Virus record (IMG/VR): IMGVR_UViG_3300017748_000037
Span: 1-34,881 of that record
DNA length: 34,881 bases
From: a virus
Strand: one strand, 5' to 3'
A model generated the notes under the pieces. That model had not been told where the DNA came from, searched no databases, and worked only from the letters and a program-made list of their open reading frames with translations. The translations under genes and the position numbers were made by a program. Of this stretch, positions 6,501-14,172 are shown in pieces; the first letter of the stretch is position 1; each line of letters opens with the position of its first letter.

Positions 6501-9270
6501 CCTCTTCGGCCTGCGTTTCAGGCGGAGCTTGGTCTTGGGTTTTACCCGGCTCGGTAGGTTGCTCGGACTGTACTCCTTCTCCCACCTCTGTGCTATCTGG
6601 GGCAGATTCTGGTGCATCCACCTCCTTTGCGCTTTGCTTTTGAATGGCATAATTTATTATTTCGTTATCAGTTATACTTCGGTTAGGGTTTTGTTCTTCA
6701 AGTTCTTGTCTAGCTTCTTGTTTTAATCGTTTTTTTGTAGAGGAATCGAGGTCGCCAAAATTAACAGCTGAATCAATTCTTTGATTAGCCTCCTCTATTT
6801 TTTGATCCAATCTTGCTCTTACAGACCTTATTTTTGATTCTTGTTTTTGCTGCTCTAATTTATTTATCTCATAAACATCTTGCATTATAACAGAAGCTGT
6901 ATCTGCATCTAAGTCCCTTGGTATAAAATTAATACTACCAGCGTAAACATCCATTTGATTAACCACATTATCTCTTTGTTCTTGGGTCATTCTACCATCA
7001 GCAACTTGTGAATCCATTAAAGACAAAGATTTTTCTCTGTTAGCGTTTAATAAACCTAACATTTGTAATTTATCTATATTACTATCTTTAAATAAAGAAA
7101 CTGTACCGCTACTCACATCACCCAAACCTGGTATAAGCATACCTGCCGCAAAAGACAATATAGATGTGTTTACAAATTCTTCTCCTGTTATTGTATCAGC
7201 CATTATTTTCTGCGCAGCTCTTTCATTAATTCTAGGATTTACAACAAAACGTTCGCCAACCTGCTGTACATTTTCTTGAATAAATTCTTTAACTCCCTCT
7301 CCGCCATACTCTAAAGCTTTAAAACCTATTTGTTTAATTTGTTCTCCAAATGTTTTAGGATTTACTTTTCCTGCAACTTGTTTTGATTTGTTGATAGCTT
7401 CTTTTAATACTGATGAAGTATTAATGTTTCCAAATAAAGCTTCTGTAGCTTTGGTTTGTGGAGATATAAATGATGTTAAACCATATAGAACAGCCATTTC
7501 TCTTGCAGCTACTAAAGCTAATTCTTGCGCCTCATCGTTTGATAAACCAGCTACTTTAGCCTCTCTAAGTGTGTTTTCTAATCCGCTGGAATAACCTAAA
7601 CTAGATTGAGCTATAAATGCGCTAGACATACCTCTTGAAATAGGTATGCTTTTTAATGTTTTCATAGTGTTGCCTAAAACCCCAGCTCCTCTTGCAAAAG
7701 ATCCCGCGCTAGACAAACCTGTGGCAACATTTTTGGTTAAAGCTAAGTCTAATACAACAGCACCTAATACTCCTGTAGTATCAATAATGGCTCCTTGTGG
7801 ACTCAAACTTGAAGATTCTACACCACTCTCTTCTGCCTCTTTTTTTATCAACTTTTCTTGTTGTGTATCTAGCAAACCTGTTACATTAGCTTTGTGATCT
7901 ACATCTATTATGTTTCCATTTTCTTTAACTAAATAATTGACACCACCCACTTCTACTTCTTTCCCTTTTACATAAGTGTAATGAAGTGTGGGATCTTGAG
8001 TTAGTTTATCATATTCCTCAGCTAATCTTATGTCAGCTGCTGCTTTATCAGCCCCTGCCACATCTAGTATTGTAGCTGTAATTTGATTTAATCTATCATC
8101 AAACCCTCGACCAAATGATTTTGTTGCTTCCCATAATGAAAAACCTACTCCAGTTTTATCGTTTTTATATTTTTGATACAACGCACGAGCTTCTACTTGA
8201 TTTTCATTTAACTGCTCAACATAATTTGGCATATTAAATTCTATAAACTCAGACAAGCTTTTGGGATCTACATAATTTGTAGGCATAAAATCAAAGTCTT
8301 CTGCCTTCATACTCAATCCTTTGTTTCTCTTTCTGTAATCTAATTCTTGAAATCTTCTATCTCTTTTTTGCACATCCTCTAAATACAAAGTCAACATTCG
8401 TAACTCCTCCATTTCTTTTGAAGTTTGTAGTCTGTTTTTTTTCTGACCTACAACATAATTACTTGAGGTATCAAACAAGCCTTGATTTAATTTATCTACA
8501 TAATCTTTTTTTAGTCCGGTTGAAGTTATAAAACCATCAAAATCTGCTTTGTTTATACCTTGAAGATTATCTAAATTTTCGTATATACTGTCTATAACCC
8601 CATCCTCTTCTTGAAACTGTTCATATATAAAAGGAGTATCTAGTTTTTCTCTGTCAATTATTTCTTGAATTTCTTCTTCAGATTTTGCTCTAAATTCTTG
8701 CAGTTTATTTATAGCAGTTTCTCTTAATTTTTTTTTATTACTAGAAGCATTTTGTATATCAACAACAGTAACTTTACCTTTTTGTAAAGCATCTATGATA
8801 CCAGGGTCATTGTTAAGTGCGGTTATAAGCTCTTGATTAAACGTAACGTTACCACCTTGTTCATCTGTTTTATAACCTGTTGGCACCACGCCAGCTCTAC
8901 TTATAAAAACATTCTGTTCTGCATCCGGTATGTCTGTCTGAAACTGTTGCTCTATAAAACTAAGCTCCCTTGGTGTCTGACCAGATACCAATGAAACATC
9001 TTCTGTTTCGGTAGTTGATGAAGACTCCGTATCTCCCTCTGGAGAAATAAGAGATGAGTCGGAATCGTCTTTTTTTTTTACCTTTTCAATAAAGGTGTCA
9101 ACTGCGTATTTACTTGTAAAGTTATCATCTTTTGAAGAAATCCAATCATACATTTTTGTTGCATAATCTGTTTCGTTCATATTGGTTTTAAAGTCGTCTA
9201 TAGTGTACCTGTCCGTGAAGGTATTATCTTTTGAAGAAATCCATTGATATAATTGTTCTAAGTATTCCAT
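3538..9270 (-). CDS. Giant internal virion (ejection) protein, polyvalent type
   Basis: This 1910-residue protein is the largest in the window. It resembles the large multi-part internal or ejected proteins of podovirus-like phages. Residues 7-31 and 40-64 are a near-duplicate pair of about 25 residues (YQWISSKDNTF, YDWISSKDDNF). Next comes a Ser/Thr/acidic linker to about 95, then long helical regions. Hydrophobic or glycine-alanine stretches lie near residues 495-545 and 700-720 and might insert into the host envelope. A proline/acidic linker at about 885-950 separates the two halves. The C-terminal third contains an acidic FDDDEPRDEE patch near 1617. No lytic transglycosylase, peptidase or polymerase motif is evident. 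It follows two other probable internal proteins with an 8-base gap and overlaps the 86-residue gene downstream. Its role in DNA ejection is inferred from size, composition and position. Confidence 0.7.
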   Translation of the reverse strand: MEYLEQLYQWISSKDNTFTDRYTIDDFKTNMNETDYATKMYDWISSKDDNFTSKYAVDTFIEKVKKKDDSDSSLISPEGDTESSSTTETEDVSLVSGQTPRELSFIEQQFQTDIPDAEQNVFISRAGVVPTGYKTDEQGGNVTFNQELITALNNDPGIIDALQKGKVTVVDIQNASSNKKKLRETAINKLQEFRAKSEEEIQEIIDREKLDTPFIYEQFQEEDGVIDSIYENLDNLQGINKADFDGFITSTGLKKDYVDKLNQGLFDTSSNYVVGQKKNRLQTSKEMEELRMLTLYLEDVQKRDRRFQELDYRKRNKGLSMKAEDFDFMPTNYVDPKSLSEFIEFNMPNYVEQLNENQVEARALYQKYKNDKTGVGFSLWEATKSFGRGFDDRLNQITATILDVAGADKAAADIRLAEEYDKLTQDPTLHYTYVKGKEVEVGGVNYLVKENGNIIDVDHKANVTGLLDTQQEKLIKKEAEESGVESSSLSPQGAIIDTTGVLGAVVLDLALTKNVATGLSSAGSFARGAGVLGNTMKTLKSIPISRGMSSAFIAQSSLGYSSGLENTLREAKVAGLSNDEAQELALVAAREMAVLYGLTSFISPQTKATEALFGNINTSSVLKEAINKSKQVAGKVNPKTFGEQIKQIGFKALEYGGEGVKEFIQENVQQVGERFVVNPRINERAAQKIMADTITGEEFVNTSILSFAAGMLIPGLGDVSSGTVSLFKDSNIDKLQMLGLLNANREKSLSLMDSQVADGRMTQEQRDNVVNQMDVYAGSINFIPRDLDADTASVIMQDVYEINKLEQQKQESKIRSVRARLDQKIEEANQRIDSAVNFGDLDSSTKKRLKQEARQELEEQNPNRSITDNEIINYAIQKQSAKEVDAPESAPDSTEVGEGVQSEQPTEPGKTQDQAPPETQAEEEVVVEEDLDRDSRLTPEQVKQAQKEEEFTPEQKEGSFFSRFLNNAKRKVKQLFSTRGNLPRNLFKFQEQKQNQANRILFRASRKAAQFANLFDKLRATGNISEKELKKLNEDLSKVLKGEMDLKDIKYTNKKGEVKNISKKLGELIVKMRQDIDVMTKQILDAPNIVDKDTPVEIDGKVYRNKFEAQLGKYVTRSYRLFEGALSGAEFRKTLKEDVIEDAKDFFRKEKKFLKEVERENKKVKEDFDTTLERMVDQKINDLLSDKTTAQTFIDTYVGTGQKRGILQQRKEVPEPIRKLYGEISDPVANYITTMSKMGSLLSSANFLQSVYENGIGRYLFTKNDPNRTDDMVRISAANNENYGPIDGLYTYPELVEGLFPKNSQQFMFNNKLSDIYLKYFMAFPRAAKTVLSPSTQLINFLSNINFALINGHAPISIMNGTMDMDSYKKSLKAIIATLTNKSDEELGKTIETYYDLGIIDQSVDVRELRDMLKESTNEEDLLQRFTQEPTYKKQAGNALTRPFKKLFKGASKLYRVGDDFWKIMGYEQESKTLAKVLFDKDINDLTDSELKQVQEEAGEMVKNQYPNYSRIPKIGRILKASPIVGNFISFQLESYRTAYNVAFGKQGFASLINRGNKAGEDTPKGKRLRKEGFRKLANMLGYIAMRDGAFYAIAKFTGGKLLGGILPMLGIGGFDDDEPRDEEQQTFGGLTVKEQAIREFVYDWQKNSKLIVYQASDGKLKFLDATTFDPFQMIDRLVNGFMQSKSGLDIVKGTFIENLETFASLDFVIDAALQSYESYKRKGSQDIFTDLLQPFLARAFAPGAVLQIEDAVGKGVVSGRDVKEAKPLKLLGYRDYDIDIEKQLYFNLEPKRRKQLARESSYRGDIYKLVEKLENSQIFTDSDLDNIVKSYKQVNKSRKDSWMFVLDQVISALILGANPENVKRTLQGRKIGFSKKEIDALFDLGFIPLKVNPLAKPKKKSELEKAFEF

Positions 9271-9278
9271 TTTTTATT

Positions 9279-11282
9279 CTATGGTGCACCATCATCAGAC
9301 GTAGGCTTGGGTGCATTTATAGCCTCAGTTATTTTTTCAATTAACATTGAACCATTATTGTTTACTTGATTTAATGTAAGCCCTAGGTCAATAGTTTTAT
9401 TGTCGTAATTTATTTTAATAGTCTCACCTTGTTCTAAAGGTTGTACTTTAAACATTCTTCTTCCGCCTAAAGCTGCTTTATTAGTAAAAGCCTGGTCTAA
9501 CATACTAGATATTAACCCCCATTTATAAGTAAATAAGTCTTTATCTGCTTTCGCTATTGCTTCTTGTTTATTTTCATCGTCTTCACTTGCCTCCGCCGCC
9601 AATCTATCAGTAATTAATTGAGTCAATTTATCATCAGTATCAAAATCATTTTTAAGAACATCTGTAATTCCTTGGTCAACAGGGAATGAAGATTTACCTA
9701 ATTTAACACTTATACCACCAACATTACCTAACTCACCTAAAGTTCTATTGAAAGATGGAATACCCTCAAAAGTATTAAATGACTTACCTGCGCCTAAATG
9801 AGCGTCTATATAAGATTGTACCTGTGCTGCTGGAACTTTTAATTTTGTAAGAATATCTCTAACTATTTCTTGTCCGCTTTTAGCTATAGGATTACCGTTT
9901 TTATCTAACACAAACTCACCTTGTGCATTTTTCTTTTTAGTCTCTACATTAAGTGGTGTCATCTTACCATCAACTAACATAGTAAACTCTATTACATCAA
10001 CTTTATTAGCGTCAAAATCATCACTAGTTTTTTCAATTTGATTTCCATCTACATCTTTCATGATAATTTTTTCTACGTCTTTATATAAAGGATCAGTTTC
10101 TAGCATATTCTGTGCTGCTTTAGCGTCATCAAATACATTTGATATTAATCTGTTTGCAAAATCAACGCCTTTAAGTTTTTCCTCTTTTTGTACACCTCTT
10201 TGTTTATCATAAGCATCAGGCCTAAATGGCGGTGTCTTTTTAACTATACTGTCAAGTTGTGATTCTATAGCGCTTGCAGCAAAACCTTTAGCTTGTTGTT
10301 TTTGTAATGAAGTTAATTGTAGTTCTGGAGATCCTGAGCTTAAATCCATTTCAATAAATTTATCCATTCCTAAGTTGGGATATTTTTCAGCAAATTCTTT
10401 CTTAGAACTCGCATATTTATATCCTTGATTATATAAAATTTCAGCAATATCTGAATCAGTTGCTGTTAAAGTGTCTACTTGACTACCCAGCCATTCACTA
10501 TAACTTTTACCACCTATGTCGTCCATTTGTCTAAAGTCTTCGATAGATGTAATACTTCCGTTATTTATACTCGCTGTAATTACGGAGGCTAAAGGATCAG
10601 TCAATTTTTTAGCTTCATCCATTAAGTTTTTACTTTGTTCTTCAAACCGCATAAGCGCATTTACACTCATAGGATTTTGGAATAACTCAGGATTTTTTTT
10701 TGGATCCGGCATTATAGTAAAGTTGCCATCCTTGTCTGGTAACATGGACACCACTTGTATTTGTCCTGTTGCGGGATTTGTGTAAGTTGACTTGTTTTTT
10801 AAATTACCAAACGCTTCTATAGACTCAGCTACACTTTGCGTCAAACCTGAAACCTCACCACTTTTTATCTTTTGCATCATCTCATTATAATATCCGTCGT
10901 AATTTTTAAAACTCTCAGATAAACCCTTGAATCCTGATAAAACATTACCTTGAAATATTTTATAATCATTAGGTTTTGCAATACCTCTTTTGACTTGGTC
11001 ATAATAAGTGCGCATAGCATTTTTAGCATCATCTCCACCTTTGTAATATAATGTTAGTAAGGTTTGATTTTTTAAATCAGGCACCTCACTAAGCTTTTCC
11101 ATAGCTTTAGTAGTGTTGTCTTGAATTTCTTGTTTCCTTTGGTCTCGATCTTTTTTAATATCCGTAAATGTGTCAGACAAAGTACCAGCGACCGTAGCCC
11201 AATCTACTTGAGATTTAGTAACATCATCAATTTCCTTACGAATTTGAAATTTAGAAGGGTCTATATTTTTTTGTATAGCCAT
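9279..11282 (-). CDS. Probable internal virion/cargo protein
   Basis: This 667-residue protein is soluble, charged and mostly helical, rich in Lys, Asp and Gln, with no signal peptide or membrane segment. It lies between a 278-residue Ala/Gln-rich protein and the 1910-residue giant, with gaps of 5 and 8 bases. In podovirus-like and crAss-like phages this position after the tail genes holds internal or cargo proteins that leave the virion with the DNA. No catalytic motif is visible; the DVDGN in the middle is not a polymerase signature. The start follows an A-rich leader and begins MAIQ. The functional call is positional. Confidence 0.6.
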   Translation of the reverse strand: MAIQKNIDPSKFQIRKEIDDVTKSQVDWATVAGTLSDTFTDIKKDRDQRKQEIQDNTTKAMEKLSEVPDLKNQTLLTLYYKGGDDAKNAMRTYYDQVKRGIAKPNDYKIFQGNVLSGFKGLSESFKNYDGYYNEMMQKIKSGEVSGLTQSVAESIEAFGNLKNKSTYTNPATGQIQVVSMLPDKDGNFTIMPDPKKNPELFQNPMSVNALMRFEEQSKNLMDEAKKLTDPLASVITASINNGSITSIEDFRQMDDIGGKSYSEWLGSQVDTLTATDSDIAEILYNQGYKYASSKKEFAEKYPNLGMDKFIEMDLSSGSPELQLTSLQKQQAKGFAASAIESQLDSIVKKTPPFRPDAYDKQRGVQKEEKLKGVDFANRLISNVFDDAKAAQNMLETDPLYKDVEKIIMKDVDGNQIEKTSDDFDANKVDVIEFTMLVDGKMTPLNVETKKKNAQGEFVLDKNGNPIAKSGQEIVRDILTKLKVPAAQVQSYIDAHLGAGKSFNTFEGIPSFNRTLGELGNVGGISVKLGKSSFPVDQGITDVLKNDFDTDDKLTQLITDRLAAEASEDDENKQEAIAKADKDLFTYKWGLISSMLDQAFTNKAALGGRRMFKVQPLEQGETIKINYDNKTIDLGLTLNQVNNNGSMLIEKITEAINAPKPTSDDGAP

Positions 11283-11287
11283 AATTT

Positions 11288-12124
11288 TTACTGTGTTTTT
11301 CTAGGGGCAACGACAGAGGGATAGTATACACCTTTTTGTGAACCAGGGATAGCTATCGTTGGATTAAGTAAAAATTCATTAATTTGCATAGCTTGATCTG
11401 GAGGAATAACTGGATCAAATATTTCACTTGGGGTATAACTATCTCTTAAATCCATATTAGCTTTTTCAGTTCTGTATTGAATTTGATCCTCATAAAATCT
11501 ACTCCCGGGTTTTAAATCTTCACCAGTAATTTTACCTAACTTTCTGTCTATTTTATTTTTAAAAAAAAGCGGTATTGATTCTGCGGCTTTAGAAAAACCC
11601 GATGCTAAACCTTGAAATCCTTGACCGGTAGCAGCGGTAGCAAACTGTCTAGCTTCTCTTGCTCTTATATCTTGACTCATTGCCTCACCTACATCTAAAG
11701 AAACTAATTGGTCGTTTATAGCTGACATTTCATCAGCTTTTAATTTTTGTAACTGAAACAACCTTTCAGCCATATCTTCCCTTATTTTTTGATTTTCAGC
11801 AACACCAACTGCACCTACTTTTCCTACACCCGCAGCTAAAGTTCTTGGGTCTGATTCTCTCAAAGCTTGTAAAGATTGTTGTTGTTGAGCTGTGCTTTCT
11901 CTAAATTGTCTGTCGTAAGCTTCAGTGGGTACCTGTAATTGCTCGTAAAATTTAGTTTGCAAATTTCGTCTAGCTTGTTGCATCAACCTATTGCTCTCAC
12001 GTTCTGCTCTTTGTTGAGCTGCTTTTTGTTTTGCAGCTTGACCAAATCCTAGGGCGCCTCCCGCTACAGAAGTAAGCGCTCCTAAGCCTTGCATTACCGC
12101 TCCAAATGTTATTGGTTCTGCCAT
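11288..12124 (-). CDS. Probable internal virion protein, small Ala/Gln-rich
   Basis: This 278-residue protein starts with a glycine/alanine hydrophobic stretch (residues 5-28, containing GALTSVAGGALGFGQAA). A long Gln/Arg/Glu-rich helical region with coiled-coil character follows, and the C-terminal part is proline-containing. The layout resembles the smaller internal virion proteins of podoviruses (T7 gp14-like in size and style). That similarity is of composition, not proven homology. It heads the three-gene ejection set and has its own candidate promoter: the box TATCTTTG lies 23 bases upstream, overlapping a 16-base palindrome. The start context is AAAAAAATATAATTATGGC. Confidence 0.6.
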   Translation of the reverse strand: MAEPITFGAVMQGLGALTSVAGGALGFGQAAKQKAAQQRAERESNRLMQQARRNLQTKFYEQLQVPTEAYDRQFRESTAQQQQSLQALRESDPRTLAAGVGKVGAVGVAENQKIREDMAERLFQLQKLKADEMSAINDQLVSLDVGEAMSQDIRAREARQFATAATGQGFQGLASGFSKAAESIPLFFKNKIDRKLGKITGEDLKPGSRFYEDQIQYRTEKANMDLRDSYTPSEIFDPVIPPDQAMQINEFLLNPTIAIPGSQKGVYYPSVVAPRKTQ

Positions 12125-12135
12125 AATTATATTTT

Positions 12136-12151
12136 TTTGCTATCTAGCAAA
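12136..12151. repeat. Perfect inverted repeat, operator-like
   Basis: The sequence is TTTGCTA TC TAGCAAA, with seven-base arms around a two-base centre. On the minus strand one arm supplies the TTTG half of the promoter box at 12148-12155, and the centre falls where transcription would begin. A two-base loop is too tight for a normal hairpin, so a protein-binding site is the more natural reading, though chance cannot be excluded. Confidence 0.35.
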
Positions 12152-12155
12152 GATA
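12148..12155 (-). promoter_or_regulatory. Bacteroidota -7 promoter box (TATCTTTG)
   Basis: It matches the Bacteroidota consensus TAnnTTTG exactly and lies in the 38-base gap upstream of the first ejection-protein gene, 23 bases before its ATG. A clear -33 element is not visible. Confidence 0.5.
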
Positions 12156-12162
12156 GTAAATT

Positions 12163-12933
12163 CTAAGGATAACTTTTCATAACACTACTACCCACAGAAA
12201 AAAGCTCAACTGCACTAGTATCATCGTTAGATAAAGTAAATTCCATATAGTAACCTCTAGCTCCACTAGATTCTGCCACACTGTTTTTATAATACAATAT
12301 CATCTTACCTGTAGTTGGTATAGTTGCTCCTGCTCCTGAAGCATCTACTGTTACAGTTTTATTTGTCAAAGCAGTTACAGGCCCTGATATTACAGGAGCG
12401 TCAGTGTTACTTCCGGTGACTGTGGCTACATAAATTATATCTCCTATACTTATTATATTTCCAATATCTTTTGTGAACGTAATTACGGTAGCGTTTGCAG
12501 GCCCTGCTGTTGCAGCGCTTATTCCTAGTCCGCTTGCTGATCTTAATTTCCAATCCACAGCACCAGCGTTATTTCTTATATAAGAAAACCATTCTCCTTC
12601 TTTTTGTTCAAAATAAGTTTCTAACATTGAGCCACTATTCAAGTCTGTTTGTAAACTTGTTACAGCCCAACTAGCATTACTTTCAAACGACATAGTCTTA
12701 AACAACTTAATATCTATTGTTGGTCTAGGATTAAACACGCTTGTTATAGTAGATGCACCCTGCACACCATAATAGTTGTTTCTCAAACTATTAGTGTTAT
12801 GCCTGTATAAATTACCATTCTTAAATGAATAAAAATACCCATTCATTCCAATCATCTTTTCAGGAAAAAACGTGTAAAAAGACGGCCATCCTGGCGTTTG
12901 TCCTTCTGGGTTATATGATACTGTTATCGCCAT
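12163..12933 (-). CDS. Conserved tail protein downstream of the stabilisation protein
   Basis: This 256-residue beta-rich protein begins MAITVSYNPEGQ. The first 130 residues contain a block I associate with tail-region proteins of crAss-like and related flavobacterial phages: a WPSFYTFFPEKMIGMNGYF segment, then FKNGNLYRH and an IKLFKTM segment. The second half (about 130-235) is Gly/Thr/Val-rich and looks like a beta-sandwich insert. A longer frame begins at a TTG at 12942, but the ATG at 12933 has the typical TTAATTATGGC context and leaves a two-base gap from the previous gene. It most likely belongs to the tail or muzzle complex, where its exact position is unknown. Confidence 0.6.
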   Translation of the reverse strand: MAITVSYNPEGQTPGWPSFYTFFPEKMIGMNGYFYSFKNGNLYRHNTNSLRNNYYGVQGASTITSVFNPRPTIDIKLFKTMSFESNASWAVTSLQTDLNSGSMLETYFEQKEGEWFSYIRNNAGAVDWKLRSASGLGISAATAGPANATVITFTKDIGNIISIGDIIYVATVTGSNTDAPVISGPVTALTNKTVTVDASGAGATIPTTGKMILYYKNSVAESSGARGYYMEFTLSNDDTSAVELFSVGSSVMKSYP

Positions 12934-12935
12934 AA

Positions 12936-14168
12936 TTAACAACTTTGTGGGAACGTTGAGGCTACTTCACCTAGTGTTCCTGTTATTTGTAAATATCTTC
13001 TATTACCTGCACCTGTAGACGATGGGTCAATTTGATAATAACCCGCCGACAATGGCCCTAATCCTGCTGAGTCTACATAACAATGATCAGTCGCTGCAGG
13101 ATATGTTCCTGAACCATCATGATAGTATACTTGATTTATTGGATATACACTTCCATCTACAGCACACACTTGATTAAACACTGCACTTTGTGATGAATTG
13201 TAAGCTGTTAGACTTGCTCCACAACCTGTTATTGCACTGACTACACCTGAAGCCACTTCAGCTACTGAATTTGCGGTAATCTTATAGAAACCATCAGACA
13301 AAGCTGTAGCTCCTGTGCTGTTTGAAAATACAAAATTACCTGCTTGAGGTATAGTATTTGAGTCTACAACTGGGGGATTTGTTCCTGTTGTAGAAGAGTT
13401 TTTTGCAAAATAATATGTTTGATTTTGAGTTGCACTACATGCAGCTCCTGATGTTCCCTGTACTGCACTACTAGAAAATGAAGGTAAAGCCGTAGGGCAT
13501 ATAGCCTTAAATTGAAATGCTGTTCCAGAACATACTCCTACTAATTGCAATTGAACATTTGCAGGTGAAGCATTTGGTTTAGGTATTACTAAGGTATAGT
13601 AAATATTACCTGTTGCGTTTAAATTTACTGTACCTGAAGCCGGAATTACTATATTAGTATTAGTGCCTGTAGCTACAAAAGCCGATCCATTATATGTATA
13701 ATTAGCAACAGAAGTTGTGCTTCCTTGTAAATCAGATGTGTCACAACCTGATGTTCCAGTTACACCAACAAAGTTTAGTTGACCCGCAGTGGCTATCTCT
13801 ACACCATGACTGTTAGTAGTTAGGGTGTTGTATGTTGCTGAATCATATGTGCCTAATATACCATCTGGTATATTATAGGGTTGGAAATAAACCACGATTG
13901 CACCAACATCTGTACCTGTATTAATATCTACTATATAACTTCCTGTGGTTCCACTAGCTGAAATATCCGTTCCACAAGGCACAGCGCACTCACAATTTGC
14001 GGAAGCTCCTAATGTACCACCAGTTTGTTGTCTGTAAACTGTTGTGCTTTCTGAAGTATCTTGATACCAACCATCAGGTGCTTTACTCGTTAGAGCTGCA
14101 TCTGACCAGACTGCGGTTGCAGTTGAAAACAGTGATGTGTCTATGTAGTATGTACTGTCTTGTGCCAT
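12936..14168 (-). CDS. Cysteine-rich repeat protein, probable tail appendage
   Basis: This 410-residue protein is rich in Ser, Thr, Ala and Gly with about a dozen cysteines, unusual for this genome. Three copies of a loose unit can be seen, at about residues 3-62, 250-322 and 342-410. Each starts with YY or YF, passes a Leu-x-x-Gly-Tyr/Phe-Tyr core and ends at a cysteine. The first copy (TYYIDTSLFSTATAVWSDA) closely matches a unit at the C terminus of the preceding 1607-residue protein. Between copies one and two lies a beta-rich insert. The gene follows the stabilisation protein by four bases. An exposed tail-tip or fibre-like role fits the composition, but receptor binding is only a guess. 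Confidence 0.6.
   Translation of the reverse strand: MAQDSTYYIDTSLFSTATAVWSDAALTSKAPDGWYQDTSESTTVYRQQTGGTLGASANCECAVPCGTDISASGTTGSYIVDINTGTDVGAIVVYFQPYNIPDGILGTYDSATYNTLTTNSHGVEIATAGQLNFVGVTGTSGCDTSDLQGSTTSVANYTYNGSAFVATGTNTNIVIPASGTVNLNATGNIYYTLVIPKPNASPANVQLQLVGVCSGTAFQFKAICPTALPSFSSSAVQGTSGAACSATQNQTYYFAKNSSTTGTNPPVVDSNTIPQAGNFVFSNSTGATALSDGFYKITANSVAEVASGVVSAITGCGASLTAYNSSQSAVFNQVCAVDGSVYPINQVYYHDGSGTYPAATDHCYVDSAGLGPLSAGYYQIDPSSTGAGNRRYLQITGTLGEVASTFPQSC
14097..14155 (-). repeat. Coding repeat unit, copy in the 410-residue gene
   Basis: This stretch encodes the start of the first repeat unit of the cysteine-rich protein. It is recognisably similar in DNA as well as protein to 14576-14634 in the neighbouring gene; both contain ATCTG near one end and a GATGTRGTGTCTAT-like block at the other. 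Confidence 0.5.
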
Positions 14169-14172
14169 ATTT

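Noticed and set aside
5933-7897. Open frames of 65-117 codons on the plus strand inside the giant gene, and similar frames opposite other large minus-strand genes
   Set aside because: They are mirror frames of AT-rich coding sequence, with no leader, no conserved motif and no promoter. The minus-strand genes are clearly real.
10045-10075. DVDGN in the 667-residue protein as a polymerase metal-binding motif
   Set aside because: The last residue is Asn instead of Asp, and the surroundings are not like the polymerase loop. It reads as an ordinary turn.
12934-12942. TTG start for the 256-residue tail protein
   Set aside because: The ATG three codons downstream has the common TTAATTATGGC context and avoids overlap with the previous gene.
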